From assembly GCF_018141185.1 (NCBI RefSeq), contig NZ_CP058560.1:868001-932000 (forward strand): 64,000 nt of DNA, in the 5' to 3' direction. The translations under genes and the position numbers were made by a program. This DNA comes from Methanobacterium alkalithermotolerans. GTDB lineage: Archaea; Methanobacteriota; Methanobacteria; Methanobacteriales; Methanobacteriaceae. Below the pieces are notes generated by a model that was not told the DNA's origin, searched no databases, and saw only the letters and a program-made list of their open reading frames with translations. Positions 49,307-58,850 of this stretch are shown here, in pieces; the first letter of the stretch is position 1, and each line of letters opens with the position of its first letter.

Positions 49307-50206
49307 ATGATCACAGTACTTTCTGGTGGTACCGGAACCCCCAAATTAATTCAGGGTATAAAAAAAATAGTTGATCCGGAAAAGATTAATGTGGTAGTAA
49401 ATACGGTGGAAAACGATTATTTTTCAGGAGTTTATGTTGCTCCTGATATCGATACCGTGCTTTATACCCTGGCAGATATCATAAATGAAGATACCTGGTA
49501 TGGGATTAAAGACGATACATTCATAACCCACCATAAGTTAAGTGAATTGGGAACACCAGAACTCTTAAAAATTGGGGATAAAGATCGGGCTTTTAAAATA
49601 CAAAAAACTAATTTAATGGAAAAGTACGATTTATCCAAAGTTGTTGATATTCAAAGAAGTAGGTTGGGTATAGCTTCCCGGGTTATTCCCATGAGTAATC
49701 AGCAGTCCCGGATAAAAATTATCACTCCCTCCAGGGAAATTAGTTTTCATCAATTTTTAGTTCAGGAACAGGGAAAAAGTCCTGTAAAAGATGTAGTTTA
49801 CAATCAGGTGGAACCTGTACCTGAGCTGGTGGAAAGTATAGAAAATTCAGAAATAGTGATTATTGGGCCTTCTAATCCTGTAAGTTCGATTGGGCCAATA
49901 ATATCTTTAAAAGGAGTTAAAAAAGCTTTGAAAAATAATTATGTTGTGGGAGTATCCCCCATAATTGGAAATAATCCAGTAAGTGGGCCTGCAGCTAAAT
50001 TTATGGAAGCTCTTGGTTATGAAGTATCGTCCTGGGGAGTCAGTACCATTTATTCTGATTTTTTAGATAAATTTATTATTGATGAACAAGACGCTGCTTT
50101 AAAAACTAAAATAGAAAAACTAATTAAAGAGGTTATAATAACAAAAACCAAGATGCGTAACATAGGGGATAAAATAATGTTAGCCAAAGTAATTTTGGGT
50201 GAATAA
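49307..50206 (+). CDS. cofD: 2-phospho-L-lactate transferase
   Basis: Moves the phospholactyl group to Fo to form F420-0. The protein is 299 residues, starting MITVLSGGTGTPKLIQGIKK, the CofD nucleotide loop. GPSNPVSSIGPIISLKGVK and the C-terminal KIMLAKVILGE fit. An ATG four codons earlier (49295) is also possible. The stop lies two bases before the next gene. Confidence 0.95.
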   Translation: MITVLSGGTGTPKLIQGIKKIVDPEKINVVVNTVENDYFSGVYVAPDIDTVLYTLADIINEDTWYGIKDDTFITHHKLSELGTPELLKIGDKDRAFKIQKTNLMEKYDLSKVVDIQRSRLGIASRVIPMSNQQSRIKIITPSREISFHQFLVQEQGKSPVKDVVYNQVEPVPELVESIENSEIVIIGPSNPVSSIGPIISLKGVKKALKNNYVVGVSPIIGNNPVSGPAAKFMEALGYEVSSWGVSTIYSDFLDKFIIDEQDAALKTKIEKLIKEVIITKTKMRNIGDKIMLAKVILGE

Positions 50207-50208
50207 AT

Positions 50209-50964
50209 ATGATACAGATGACTCTAATTCAAATTGATAATTACGGGCCCTGGACAGTTACTCCAGCTCCAAGGACCGAATCCGATCTACAAATTCTACA
50301 GGCAGAACTTTATGCAGATTTGCAGAGGCAGTTTGCTGCCAAGCAGGGACTGGTTTTTTTCACCCGATTTGACAATATGCTGGCTGTAACCAATAACAGT
50401 GATGTGGAAGACCACCTCCGAATTCAAAGATCCATAAGGAACAGATACCCTATAACTGTCAGTATGGGAGTAGGAGCGGCTGAAACACCCTATGATGCAC
50501 AAAGAAATGCTTCTAAAGCCCTTCAAAATTATGGTGGTGCCCAATCTGAGGATAGAAGTGAAATCCTGGCTGTTGATGGTCTGGTTAATAAAGAAGAAAG
50601 TTTTGTACAGTTAGCCCATATTGATATTAATGGTATTACCGAATCCCTGACAGACATAGTCCCTGCTTATGATACTTCTTTTATTGTTAATAGAGTACAG
50701 CATTTTTTAATGAAAAAGTTAATTGAAAAAGGGTCATTGCTATTTTTCATTGGGGGAGACAACTTCATGTCCCCCTGCAATGGACTTGAACCAGAGGGTT
50801 TACTTAAAATTATTGAAGAAATCGAAGCAGAGATAAATGTGGCTTTAAAAGCAGGTATAGGAAAAGCCCCTACAGCTGAAAAAGCAGCTAATCTAGCTGA
50901 TTTAGCTTTAGAAGAAATTCGTGATGGCTTTACTTATGATCTGGTTCATGTGATGAAAGAATGA
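50209..50964 (+). CDS. arfA: GTP cyclohydrolase III (GTP cyclohydrolase IIa)
   Basis: Opens GTP to 2-amino-5-formylamino-6-ribosylamino-4(3H)-pyrimidinone 5'-phosphate, the archaeal entry into riboflavin and Fo. The protein is 251 residues: LIQIDNYGPWTVTPAPRTESDLQ at the start, then SMGVGAAETPYDAQRNASKAL and FFIGGDNFMSPCNG. The family is built of two related palm-like halves. It starts two bases after cofD, so F420 and flavin precursor genes are co-transcribed. Confidence 0.95.
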   Translation: MIQMTLIQIDNYGPWTVTPAPRTESDLQILQAELYADLQRQFAAKQGLVFFTRFDNMLAVTNNSDVEDHLRIQRSIRNRYPITVSMGVGAAETPYDAQRNASKALQNYGGAQSEDRSEILAVDGLVNKEESFVQLAHIDINGITESLTDIVPAYDTSFIVNRVQHFLMKKLIEKGSLLFFIGGDNFMSPCNGLEPEGLLKIIEEIEAEINVALKAGIGKAPTAEKAANLADLALEEIRDGFTYDLVHVMKE

Positions 50965-51024
50965 ACATTTTTCTATTTTTCAAAAAAAAGTCTAAGATTA
51001 AATAATTCCTTAAAATTTATTTTT

Positions 51025-51777
51025 GTGAGTGTGAGTTTTATTAAAGTACTTGCTCCTATGGCTGGAATAACCAATGCGGATTTCTGTTTAAAACTTATCC
51101 CCTGTGGATTTGATATGGTGACACTAGGAGGATACAATGCAGATAAACCCACCATCCATGCTGGGAAAAAAATAATGGAAAGGGGAAGGCTGGAATTCGA
51201 TATATCTGAAGGGGAATTAATAGACAAGATTAAAAAAGAAGCCGATGAAATTAAAGAAAATTGGGATGGTAAATTATCAGTTAATATTCGTTCCCTTACC
51301 CCGGATCCAATAATTGAAATATCTAAATTAAAGAAGGTGGATGTGGTGGAAATAAATGCCCATTGCCGTCAAAAAGAAATAACATCCATTGGCTGTGGAC
51401 AGGCTTTACTTAGCAATCCCGATTTTATGGAAGAATTTGTCTTGCAGGTGGTAAAAAAAGCTAAAAGCAAAGTTTCTGTTAAGATAAGAGCCCATGTACC
51501 CGGGGTAGATGAGTTGAAAATAGTAAATATTATAGAAAATACCGGGGCAGATTTTATCCATGTGGATGCCATGAAACCAGGATATAAAGAAGCAGATCTG
51601 GATTTAATCACAAGAATCAAAGATAGATGTTCTATTTTTATAATTGGCAATAACTCCATAACTGATTTAGATTCTGCCCAAAAAATGATTGATTCCGGTG
51701 CCCAGGGGATATCCATTGCCCGGGCAGCCATGGCAGGTAAATTGAATTTTGATTTGTCAAAAATTAGATTAAGTTAA
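51025..51777 (+). CDS. RNA dihydrouridine synthase-like protein (MJ0144 family)
   Basis: A 250-residue TIM-barrel flavoprotein. VLAPMAGITNADFCLKLIPCGFDMVTLGGYNAD is the FMN-binding start of the Dus family, and the end GNNSITDLDSAQKMIDSGAQGISIARAAMAG binds the flavin phosphate. The Cys expected in true Dus enzymes is seen as AHCRQKEIT. It fits the methanogen MJ0144 group, whose real substrate is not settled. The start is a GTG at 51025 or 51031, without a clear ribosome binding site. Confidence 0.82.
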   Translation: MSVSFIKVLAPMAGITNADFCLKLIPCGFDMVTLGGYNADKPTIHAGKKIMERGRLEFDISEGELIDKIKKEADEIKENWDGKLSVNIRSLTPDPIIEISKLKKVDVVEINAHCRQKEITSIGCGQALLSNPDFMEEFVLQVVKKAKSKVSVKIRAHVPGVDELKIVNIIENTGADFIHVDAMKPGYKEADLDLITRIKDRCSIFIIGNNSITDLDSAQKMIDSGAQGISIARAAMAGKLNFDLSKIRLS

Positions 51778-52030
51778 TTTTTTTTTAGTTGAAAATTATT
51801 TTCAGGAAAAATTAGAATGATAGCTTAAAAAAATTCTAAGTAAAAAAAATAAAATTTAATAAGCTATTGCATATTATAGTTATATTAATTATAATTAATT
51901 GTCAAAATCGAAGTGTGATTATATTTAATTATAAAAATTTAAGCTGCATAAAATAATTATATTAATAATAATTGTATGTGCAGAATTAATAAATAGTATT
52001 TGATAATAAATATTTTTAAAAGGTGGTTCA

Positions 52031-53631
<1,601 letters not shown>

Positions 53632-53632
<1 letters not shown>

Positions 53633-53660
53633 ATTTTTTTTTATTCTATTATTTATTTAA
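53632..53660 (+). terminator. T-tract after atwA
   Basis: A run of ten T residues (TTTTTTTTTTATTC) begins three bases after the atwA stop codon, followed by more T-rich sequence. It is a likely archaeal transcript end. Confidence 0.45.
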
Positions 53661-53758
53661 TTTTCTAATCTTTTTCTTAAATTTATATATTTTAATAACC
53701 AAACTAAAAAAATCAATTAAATTTAATTATTTAAATCAAGATAATGGAGGATTTTTAT

Positions 53759-54232
53759 ATGGAATGGGAAGATGCACCATCACACGTATGTCGCGGAGGA
53801 GATAAAAGAGCACTTGCTTTTTGTTGTCCTCCTGTGAAACCTTGCCCTATATTACACGCTTTAGAAGATTCTAATCGTACACCACAGGAATATATAAAAA
53901 TAAAAGAGGAATTCGGGAAAAAAACAGCATTGGGACAGGGAGAAGGAACCTGTTTCGGGTCTTTAGTCTGGTGTTGTAAACCATCTAAACCCTGCCCCTT
54001 AAGGGATATGGTTATGCGCCGAATTGACATGAGTACTGACCAATACATGAAACTGAAAAAAGAATTATCAGAAGAATTGGTAGGTAAAGATGATTATTCC
54101 GATGAAGAAAGTATTAAAGCCCTTTCAGATACATTTAATGTTTCAGAGGGAGAAGCAAGTAACATTCTAAAGGAATGTGGCAATGATTTAAGAACCGCCA
54201 TGAAAGTCTTAAGAATGAAGAATCTGGAATAA
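53759..54232 (+). CDS. Methanogenesis marker protein 9-type Cys-rich protein
   Basis: A 157-residue protein with two related Cys-rich blocks, CRGGDKRALAFCCPPVKPCPI (from about residue 10) and CFGSLVWCCKPSKPCPLRD, each ending in CP. This matches my memory of the methanogenesis marker 9 family found in methanogen genomes, of unknown function. The C-terminal 45 residues (SIKALSDTFNVSEGEASNILKECGNDLRTAMKVLR) look like a UBA-type three-helix domain. GGAGGA before the ATG at 53759 fixes the start. Its place after atwA supports a role near methyl-CoM reductase. Confidence 0.8.
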   Translation: MEWEDAPSHVCRGGDKRALAFCCPPVKPCPILHALEDSNRTPQEYIKIKEEFGKKTALGQGEGTCFGSLVWCCKPSKPCPLRDMVMRRIDMSTDQYMKLKKELSEELVGKDDYSDEESIKALSDTFNVSEGEASNILKECGNDLRTAMKVLRMKNLE

Positions 54233-54257
54233 TTATTAATTTCTGGAGTTAATTTTT

Positions 54258-54896
54258 ATGGGCTGGACTTCGCTTTTTCTGAATATGGAAAAAAAGAAAG
54301 TTTTAATCGTTGGATCAGGCGAAGTAGGCCAAAGAAGAGCACTTAAATTTCTTGATGCTCATTCAAAAGTGATTATAACTGGGGGAACCGTCCCTGAAAA
54401 ACTATTGAAGTTAGGTGCCATTGAAAAGCCAGTTAATGAAATAGAAAAATGGATTAAATGGGCAGATCTGGTGGTAGTAGCTAGCGGCGATAATGAATTA
54501 AATAACAAGGCAGCTTTACTTGGTAAAGATAAACTTTTAAACCGGGCTGACTATCCTTTAGAAGGCAATGTTATAGTTCCCACCAGCTTTTTTTTGGGAG
54601 ATGCTCAAATATCAATTTTTACAGGTGGAAAAAGTCCTTTAATGGCCAGAATACTTAGAAAAAAAATTCAAGAAGCTATTAAAGATGAGGATCTACTTCA
54701 AATTGAATTACAACACTATGCACGGCAATTACTTAAGGATAAAATAAGTGATCAAAAAAAAAGAAGAATTCATCTCTACCAAATATTAAATAACCCAGAT
54801 ATAATTAAATTATTAAATGAAGGCAAACTGAAAGAGGCTAAATCTCAAGTAAGGGAATATTTAACTAAAATTAATGGAACAACCCATGGTTTCTAA
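54258..54896 (+). CDS. Precorrin-2 dehydrogenase (siroheme synthase N-terminal type)
   Basis: Oxidises precorrin-2 to sirohydrochlorin with NAD, and may also insert metal. The protein is 212 residues: MGWTSLFLNMEKKKVLIVGSGEVGQRRALKFLDA is the NAD-binding start, and FFLGDAQISIFTGGKSPLMARILRKKIQE is the family signature for CysG N-terminal/Met8p. Sirohydrochlorin is the branch point to coenzyme F430 and corrinoids. hemA follows within 21 bases, so the two form one operon. Confidence 0.94.
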   Translation: MGWTSLFLNMEKKKVLIVGSGEVGQRRALKFLDAHSKVIITGGTVPEKLLKLGAIEKPVNEIEKWIKWADLVVVASGDNELNNKAALLGKDKLLNRADYPLEGNVIVPTSFFLGDAQISIFTGGKSPLMARILRKKIQEAIKDEDLLQIELQHYARQLLKDKISDQKKRRIHLYQILNNPDIIKLLNEGKLKEAKSQVREYLTKINGTTHGF

Positions 54897-54917
54897 TTAT
54901 AATAAGGAGGGAAGTTC

Positions 54918-56123
54918 TTGATTCTGAATATAAGAGTTGATCACAAAATCGCTGATATTAATACTATGGAAAATTCTACTGCTACCTTAGAAGACCTTAT
55001 TCAGGATTTAAGTAAAAAGTATGAAGTTCAGGAATCTATCTCCCTCAATACCTGCAACCGGGCGGAATATTACCTGGTACTTAATGAACTTAAAGATGTA
55101 GATATGGACTGGAATGGTTATGAAAGTAATTTTATAATAGAAAAAGACGAAAAAGCCCTTAAACATCTTTTAAAATTGGCTTCTGGTTTGGAATCAATGA
55201 TTATTGGGGAAGATCAGATACTGGGCCAGATAAAAGATGCAAAAAAAGCAGGTTTGAAGGATGGAAGTTGTGGAACCGTCCTGGATTGCGTTTTCAACAA
55301 GGCCATCCATGTAGGTCAGTCTGTTCGACATAAAACAAATATAAATAGGGGTTTTGTTTCTATTGGATCTGCTGCTGTTGAGCTGGCAGAATCTATACAC
55401 GGAGATTTAAAGTGTAAAAAGGTTCTGGTAGTTGGTGCCGGTAAAATGGGAACTCTCGTGGCTAAAGCGCTGGTTGAAAAACATTTAAAAGCCATAGTTG
55501 TTTCTAATAGGACTTATGATCGTGCTGTAAAATTAGCTAAAGAATTAGGTGGCTATGCCATTCATTTTGACCGTTTTATGGAAGCTATGTCCGATGCAGA
55601 TGTGATTATTAGTGCCACCGGTGCCCCCCATCCCATATTGACTTATGATAAGGTAAAAAAAGCAGTTCCTCCTCATAGAAGAAACTCGCTGGTAATGGTG
55701 GATATAGCAAATCCCCGAGATATTGAAGATAGAGTAATGGAATTAGGAGTTAAGGTATTTAATATTGATGACTTACGAGGTATCGCTAATAAAAATAAAA
55801 AATTACGTGAAAAAGAAGCTCTCCAAGCAGAAAAAATTGTAGAAGAAGAGTTAGATCTTCTTTTAAATTCATTAAAGCATTTTAAAATTGAACCAGTCCT
55901 GCGGGATATTAGAAAGAAAATGGAAATAGTCAGAACTAAAGAAACCCAGAAAGCTTTGAAAAAGCTGGGAGACTTGCAGGGAAAAGAACATGTAGTGGAT
56001 AATCTTACCAGATCAGTGGTGGATAAGATACTATATGATATGATCCTGAATCTTAAAAAAGCCGCAGAAGAAGAAGATGAATCTCTGATTGAAACTTGTA
56101 AACTTCTTTTTTCAGTCGAATAG
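54918..56123 (+). CDS. hemA: Glutamyl-tRNA reductase
   Basis: Reduces glutamyl-tRNA to glutamate-1-semialdehyde, the first step of tetrapyrrole synthesis. The protein is 401 residues. The catalytic Cys46 lies in SLNTCNRAEYYLV, then GLESMIIGEDQILGQIKDA; the NADPH site is VLVVGAGKMGTLVAKAL, and a long helical dimer region closes the protein. The start is TTG behind AAGGAGG. It supplies precursor for F430 and corrinoids. Confidence 0.96.
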   Translation: MILNIRVDHKIADINTMENSTATLEDLIQDLSKKYEVQESISLNTCNRAEYYLVLNELKDVDMDWNGYESNFIIEKDEKALKHLLKLASGLESMIIGEDQILGQIKDAKKAGLKDGSCGTVLDCVFNKAIHVGQSVRHKTNINRGFVSIGSAAVELAESIHGDLKCKKVLVVGAGKMGTLVAKALVEKHLKAIVVSNRTYDRAVKLAKELGGYAIHFDRFMEAMSDADVIISATGAPHPILTYDKVKKAVPPHRRNSLVMVDIANPRDIEDRVMELGVKVFNIDDLRGIANKNKKLREKEALQAEKIVEEELDLLLNSLKHFKIEPVLRDIRKKMEIVRTKETQKALKKLGDLQGKEHVVDNLTRSVVDKILYDMILNLKKAAEEEDESLIETCKLLFSVE

Positions 56124-56140
56124 TTTTTTTATTTATTTTT
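56124..56140. terminator. T-tract between convergent genes
   Basis: Only 17 bases separate hemA (plus) from the DUF4013 gene (minus). They are almost all T with one A interruption, suitable for stopping the hemA transcript. Confidence 0.4.
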
Positions 56141-56857
56141 TTAATAGCGATCCATTATACCTAAAAACCGGCTGGTTAAAATAGCCAGGTAAGGGGCAAT
56201 TATTACGTCTATAATAGCACCTAAAGGATAATCAATGGAATGTGCCACATCTTCCAGGAAAAAAGGTTCTAAAAGCCAGATAATTATCCCGGTTAAAATG
56301 CAGGTAATTACGAATTTTTGAATTTTGACTCTTTTTATTCTTAAGTAAATCTCTTTAAAATTAAAAGCAGATCTGAATCTTCCTTCATGGTGAGCCATAT
56401 TAAGAATAGCTCCTTGAAATAATATGAAAAATATTAGGGATCCTGCAGTTAAAACCCAAAATAATAGTTCATTATTAGAAAATACTTCTACTGTCCAGTT
56501 TGAGGAGTCTGCTATTAAAAATATTAAAAAAAAGATTAGTGGAAAAGAAAGATAAATGGTAAATACCACTGAATCCTTTACACCATGTTGGAATAAATTT
56601 TTAAGGTTATTAAAATGGGGTAATTGATCATGGCCCTTCACTGAAAACTCTATTATTCTAAAAATATATCCCGCCTGGATGAAAAATAAAATAATCCACA
56701 CCAGAAATACCAACCAGATCCAATCTAAAAATGATTTTTCCAAAGATAGCCTATCTAAAAAATCAGTTAGAACAAACAGTATCCCTAAAGATATGAATTT
56801 AGTCCAGTCTGAAGCAGCATATCTGCTGGAGTCTAAAAACATTTCTTTGATATTCAT
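56141..56857 (-). CDS. DUF4013 family membrane protein
   Basis: A 238-residue protein with about six hydrophobic segments and the start NIKEMFLDSSRYAASDWTKFISLGILFVLTDFL, which fits DUF4013, a family common in methanogens and of unknown function. GNFNNLKNLF-type sequence (LPHFNNLKNLFQHGVKDSVV) is present in the middle. It lies about 35 bases downstream of the AAA ATPase gene on the same strand and may be co-transcribed. Confidence 0.8.
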   Translation of the reverse strand: MNIKEMFLDSSRYAASDWTKFISLGILFVLTDFLDRLSLEKSFLDWIWLVFLVWIILFFIQAGYIFRIIEFSVKGHDQLPHFNNLKNLFQHGVKDSVVFTIYLSFPLIFFLIFLIADSSNWTVEVFSNNELLFWVLTAGSLIFFILFQGAILNMAHHEGRFRSAFNFKEIYLRIKRVKIQKFVITCILTGIIIWLLEPFFLEDVAHSIDYPLGAIIDVIIAPYLAILTSRFLGIMDRY

Positions 56858-56893
56858 GGATTTACCGCCATTTATAAGTTTGAATTAAATAGA

Positions 56894-58015
56894 CTAGGCA
56901 AACATGTTCTTGGGCTCATTCTTTTCTGTTTGATAATTTTTAAGGGCGTATTCAATATCTTCCCTGTCCACTGTAGATTTATCCTCAGAAATGGCCTTGT
57001 GCAGAGCGGTTTTAAGTAATTTTTCTTTAATATCTCTTCCTGACATTCCTTTGGATGATTGGGCTAATTTAGTACGGGATACTTTTACCTCCAGAGGCAT
57101 GGATTCAATATATTTTTCAATCATTTCCCTTCTTTCATTCTCATCTGGTAGTTTAAATTCAATTTCCTCTTCGAATCTACTCCGGATGGCATAGTCTAGA
57201 AGTGAAGGATTATTAGTAGCTCCAATGGTAACCACCCCCAGGTTATCTTTAATTCCATCCATTTCAGTTAGAAGGGCATTAACAACTTCGGATACATCCC
57301 CTCTTAAAGACTGGAATTTACGATCAAGGGCAATAGCATCAATTTCATCAATAAATATCACAGAGGGTGAAGTTTTTGAAGCCAGATCATATAAATCGTG
57401 TATTTGTCGAGATCCATCCCCCACATGATCTCCAATTAAACTGGTGGCCTTTATCAGGTATAGAGGAACTTTTAGTTCCCCTGATAGTGATTTAGCCAGC
57501 ATGGTTTTACCTGTACCGGGAGTACCATAAAATAGCACATTCCGGGGGGCCCATCCCTTGAAGTGTTCCGGGTCCTTCAGGTACTTTTGTATAATCTTAC
57601 ATTTCAATTTAGCCTGTTTTTGGCCAATCACATCTTCCATTTTGATGTCAGTTTCCATATTTTTAATTTCATTGATTTCCTGATTATCAATCAAAATAAT
57701 AGATGTTGAGGAAGTGATTTTAGAGTTATCAGGATGGGCTTTTATTACTTTAAAAGCAAAGTCGGGCAATATTTTTTGATCAAATAAAAATGAACCCTCC
57801 ACTGCATTAAAGCCCTCCCATTGTTCCCGGGCATAAATTTCAAAAAGTTGTTTATCAAATACTTCTATTTTGGGAGTATCAATTAAATTACAGCTGAAAG
57901 GGTACCCTACGGGTTGTAAAACAACCACTTTAGATTCTTTCAAGGAATCCCTGGAATTTATGGATGATTTATTTTCAATAATATGTGAATCATAAACTAT
58001 ATTGTTAAATTTCAC
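56894..58015 (-). CDS. AAA family ATPase with a distinct N-terminal domain
   Basis: A 373-residue ATPase of the classical AAA type. Residues 1-115 form a region without coiled coil (VVVLQPVGYPFSCNLIDTP, FLFDQKILPDFAFKVIKAHP). Walker A is LFYGTPGTGKT (Lys170), Walker B is VIFIDEIDAI, and the second region of homology with TIGATNNPSLLDYAIRSRFEEEIEF is complete. It has one ATPase domain, unlike CDC48, and lacks the coiled coil of the proteasome activator PAN. Its client is unknown. A GTG start follows AGGTGAT. The repeat region 58172-58656 lies directly upstream. Confidence 0.86.
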   Translation of the reverse strand: MKFNNIVYDSHIIENKSSINSRDSLKESKVVVLQPVGYPFSCNLIDTPKIEVFDKQLFEIYAREQWEGFNAVEGSFLFDQKILPDFAFKVIKAHPDNSKITSSTSIILIDNQEINEIKNMETDIKMEDVIGQKQAKLKCKIIQKYLKDPEHFKGWAPRNVLFYGTPGTGKTMLAKSLSGELKVPLYLIKATSLIGDHVGDGSRQIHDLYDLASKTSPSVIFIDEIDAIALDRKFQSLRGDVSEVVNALLTEMDGIKDNLGVVTIGATNNPSLLDYAIRSRFEEEIEFKLPDENERREMIEKYIESMPLEVKVSRTKLAQSSKGMSGRDIKEKLLKTALHKAISEDKSTVDREDIEYALKNYQTEKNEPKNMFA

Positions 58016-58171
58016 TGCATCACCTGAATTTAAAAAAAAGTTAAAATATAATGATAATTGTTTTGTATTAAAGACATATATGCTTTTGGAAGACTATATA
58101 TTTTTTCAAAAAGAGATTAGATTAATATCTTGAGGGGATATAAATTCCCATGAGGATTTAAAAATAATATT

Positions 58172-58303
58172 CAAAAGTTGAACCCGGGGCAGAAATAGAT
58201 ACATTTGGCTAAGGATTAGAGGTTGATACCCACCCCAGGACAACGATTGATAGAAACCACGAAACATTGCAAACACGAAAAATGATAATTTCATGGTATA
58301 AAA
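58172..58303 (-). ncRNA. Structured repeat copy 1, candidate small RNA gene
   Basis: A 132-bp unit identical to copy 2. As minus-strand RNA it forms a strong stem: GUUG and CCUGGGG (58244-58233) pair with CCCCGGG and CAAC (58189-58177), including one U-G wobble, and UUUU follows. On the plus strand the same wobble becomes a C-A mismatch, which favours the minus strand. The right end reads TTTTATA on the minus strand, a possible TATA box, so one unit might hold promoter, RNA and stop. Transcription is inferred, not shown. Confidence 0.5.
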
Positions 58304-58326
58304 CAACCCCATAAACATCTAATCAA

Positions 58327-58361
58327 TTCAAAATACTTAATTTTGAAAAGGCAAAAGCCTT
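58327..58361. repeat. Two small hairpins between repeat copies 1 and 2
   Basis: TTCAAAAT and ATTTTGAA (58327-58347) are perfectly complementary around a 5-base loop. AAGGC and GCCTT (58348-58361) flank AAAA directly after. They are in the unique spacer and might act as transcript ends or protein sites. Confidence 0.5.
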
Positions 58362-58369
58362 AAATGAAA

Positions 58370-58501
58370 CAAAAGTTGAACCCGGGGCAGAAATAGATAC
58401 ATTTGGCTAAGGATTAGAGGTTGATACCCACCCCAGGACAACGATTGATAGAAACCACGAAACATTGCAAACACGAAAAATGATAATTTCATGGTATAAA
58501 A
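58370..58501 (-). ncRNA. Structured repeat copy 2, candidate small RNA gene
   Basis: By eye, base-for-base the same as copy 1 over all 132 positions, starting 198 bases after it. The flanking sequences have nothing in common with those of copy 1, so the unit boundaries are sharp. It carries the same hairpin, T-tract and TATA-like end. Identity over the full unit points to recent duplication or gene conversion. Confidence 0.5.
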
Positions 58502-58565
58502 TTCTTTATTTGACACTGCATTTTGAAATTTTATTTTTCATTAATACATAGATTAATAGCATGAA

Positions 58566-58656
58566 CAAAAGTTGAACCCGGGGCAGAAATGGATACATTT
58601 GGTTAGGATTAGAGGTTGATACCCACCCCAGGACAACGATTGATGGAAACCATGAA
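58566..58656 (-). ncRNA. Structured repeat copy 3, shorter and diverged
   Basis: About 91 bases match copies 1 and 2, beginning 196 bases after copy 2. Differences are three single-base changes, plus a one-base deletion and a change together in the hairpin loop (GGCTAAGG to GGTTAGG). Both stem arms are unchanged. The TATA-like end is missing. The frameshifting change in the loop argues against a coding role and for a conserved RNA or DNA structure. Confidence 0.45.
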
Positions 58657-58740
58657 TCAGCAAAAAATCCCTGGATAAGAAGGTTTTTTGGCAGAAGAAC
58701 ATTAACCAGGGTTTTGCTAGATTGGATGAAAAGTAGATTT

Positions 58741-58756
58741 TTTAGGTATGCCTAAA
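58741..58756. promoter_or_regulatory. Palindromic operator 1 (TTTAGGTATGCCTAAA)
   Basis: A near-perfect 16-bp palindrome with TTTAGG and CCTAAA half sites. The TTAGG half site is like those bound by DtxR-family metal-dependent repressors. It is the first of three at an exact 55-bp spacing and has no TATA box on the side facing the structured repeats. Confidence 0.6.
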
Positions 58757-58784
58757 AACTCTATAGTTTAATGTGGATGTTTCC

Positions 58785-58793
58785 CATATATAA
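58785..58793 (-). promoter_or_regulatory. TATA box next to operator 2
   Basis: On the minus strand the sequence reads TTTATATAT, the archaeal consensus, two bases after operator 2. A start would fall near 58760, and the transcript would run through the structured repeats toward the AAA gene. Read on the plus strand it is a weaker ATATATAAA with the operator right behind it. Confidence 0.45.
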
Positions 58794-58795
58794 AG

Positions 58796-58811
58796 TTTAG
58801 GTATGCCTAAA
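58796..58811. promoter_or_regulatory. Palindromic operator 2 (TTTAGGTATGCCTAAA)
   Basis: Same 16 bases as operator 1, 55 bases away. For minus-strand transcription it covers the BRE next to the TATA box at 58785-58793, a good place for repression. Confidence 0.6.
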
Positions 58812-58840
58812 ACTACTTAATTAGAGGTAGGCTTTTCTAG

Positions 58841-58849
58841 TATATAAAA
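58841..58849 (-). promoter_or_regulatory. TATA box next to operator 3
   Basis: Minus-strand TTTTATATA two bases after operator 3, at the same offset as the TATA box beside operator 2. Together the two form tandem promoters of equal layout. Confidence 0.45.
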
Positions 58850-58850
58850 G

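Noticed and set aside
50973..51227. A minus-strand frame at the start of the dihydrouridine synthase-like gene
   Set aside because: The plus-strand frame contains the FMN-binding signature and continues for 250 residues; the minus frame has no match.
58177..58244. tRNA-like element because of GGGTTCAAC on the minus strand
   Set aside because: There is no acceptor stem, anticodon stem or D-arm around the T-loop-like word; the bases belong to the long hairpin.
58106..58318. A 70-codon minus-strand frame crossing repeat copy 1 (MFMGLFYTMKLSFF...)
   Set aside because: It has no ribosome binding site, a matching frame occurs in copy 2 only because the DNA is identical, and copy 3 carries a one-base deletion that breaks it. 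The conserved feature is the hairpin, not the frame.
58172..58656. CRISPR array
   Set aside because: Units of 91-132 bases and spacers of 64-66 bases with only three copies do not fit a CRISPR, and no cas gene is present.
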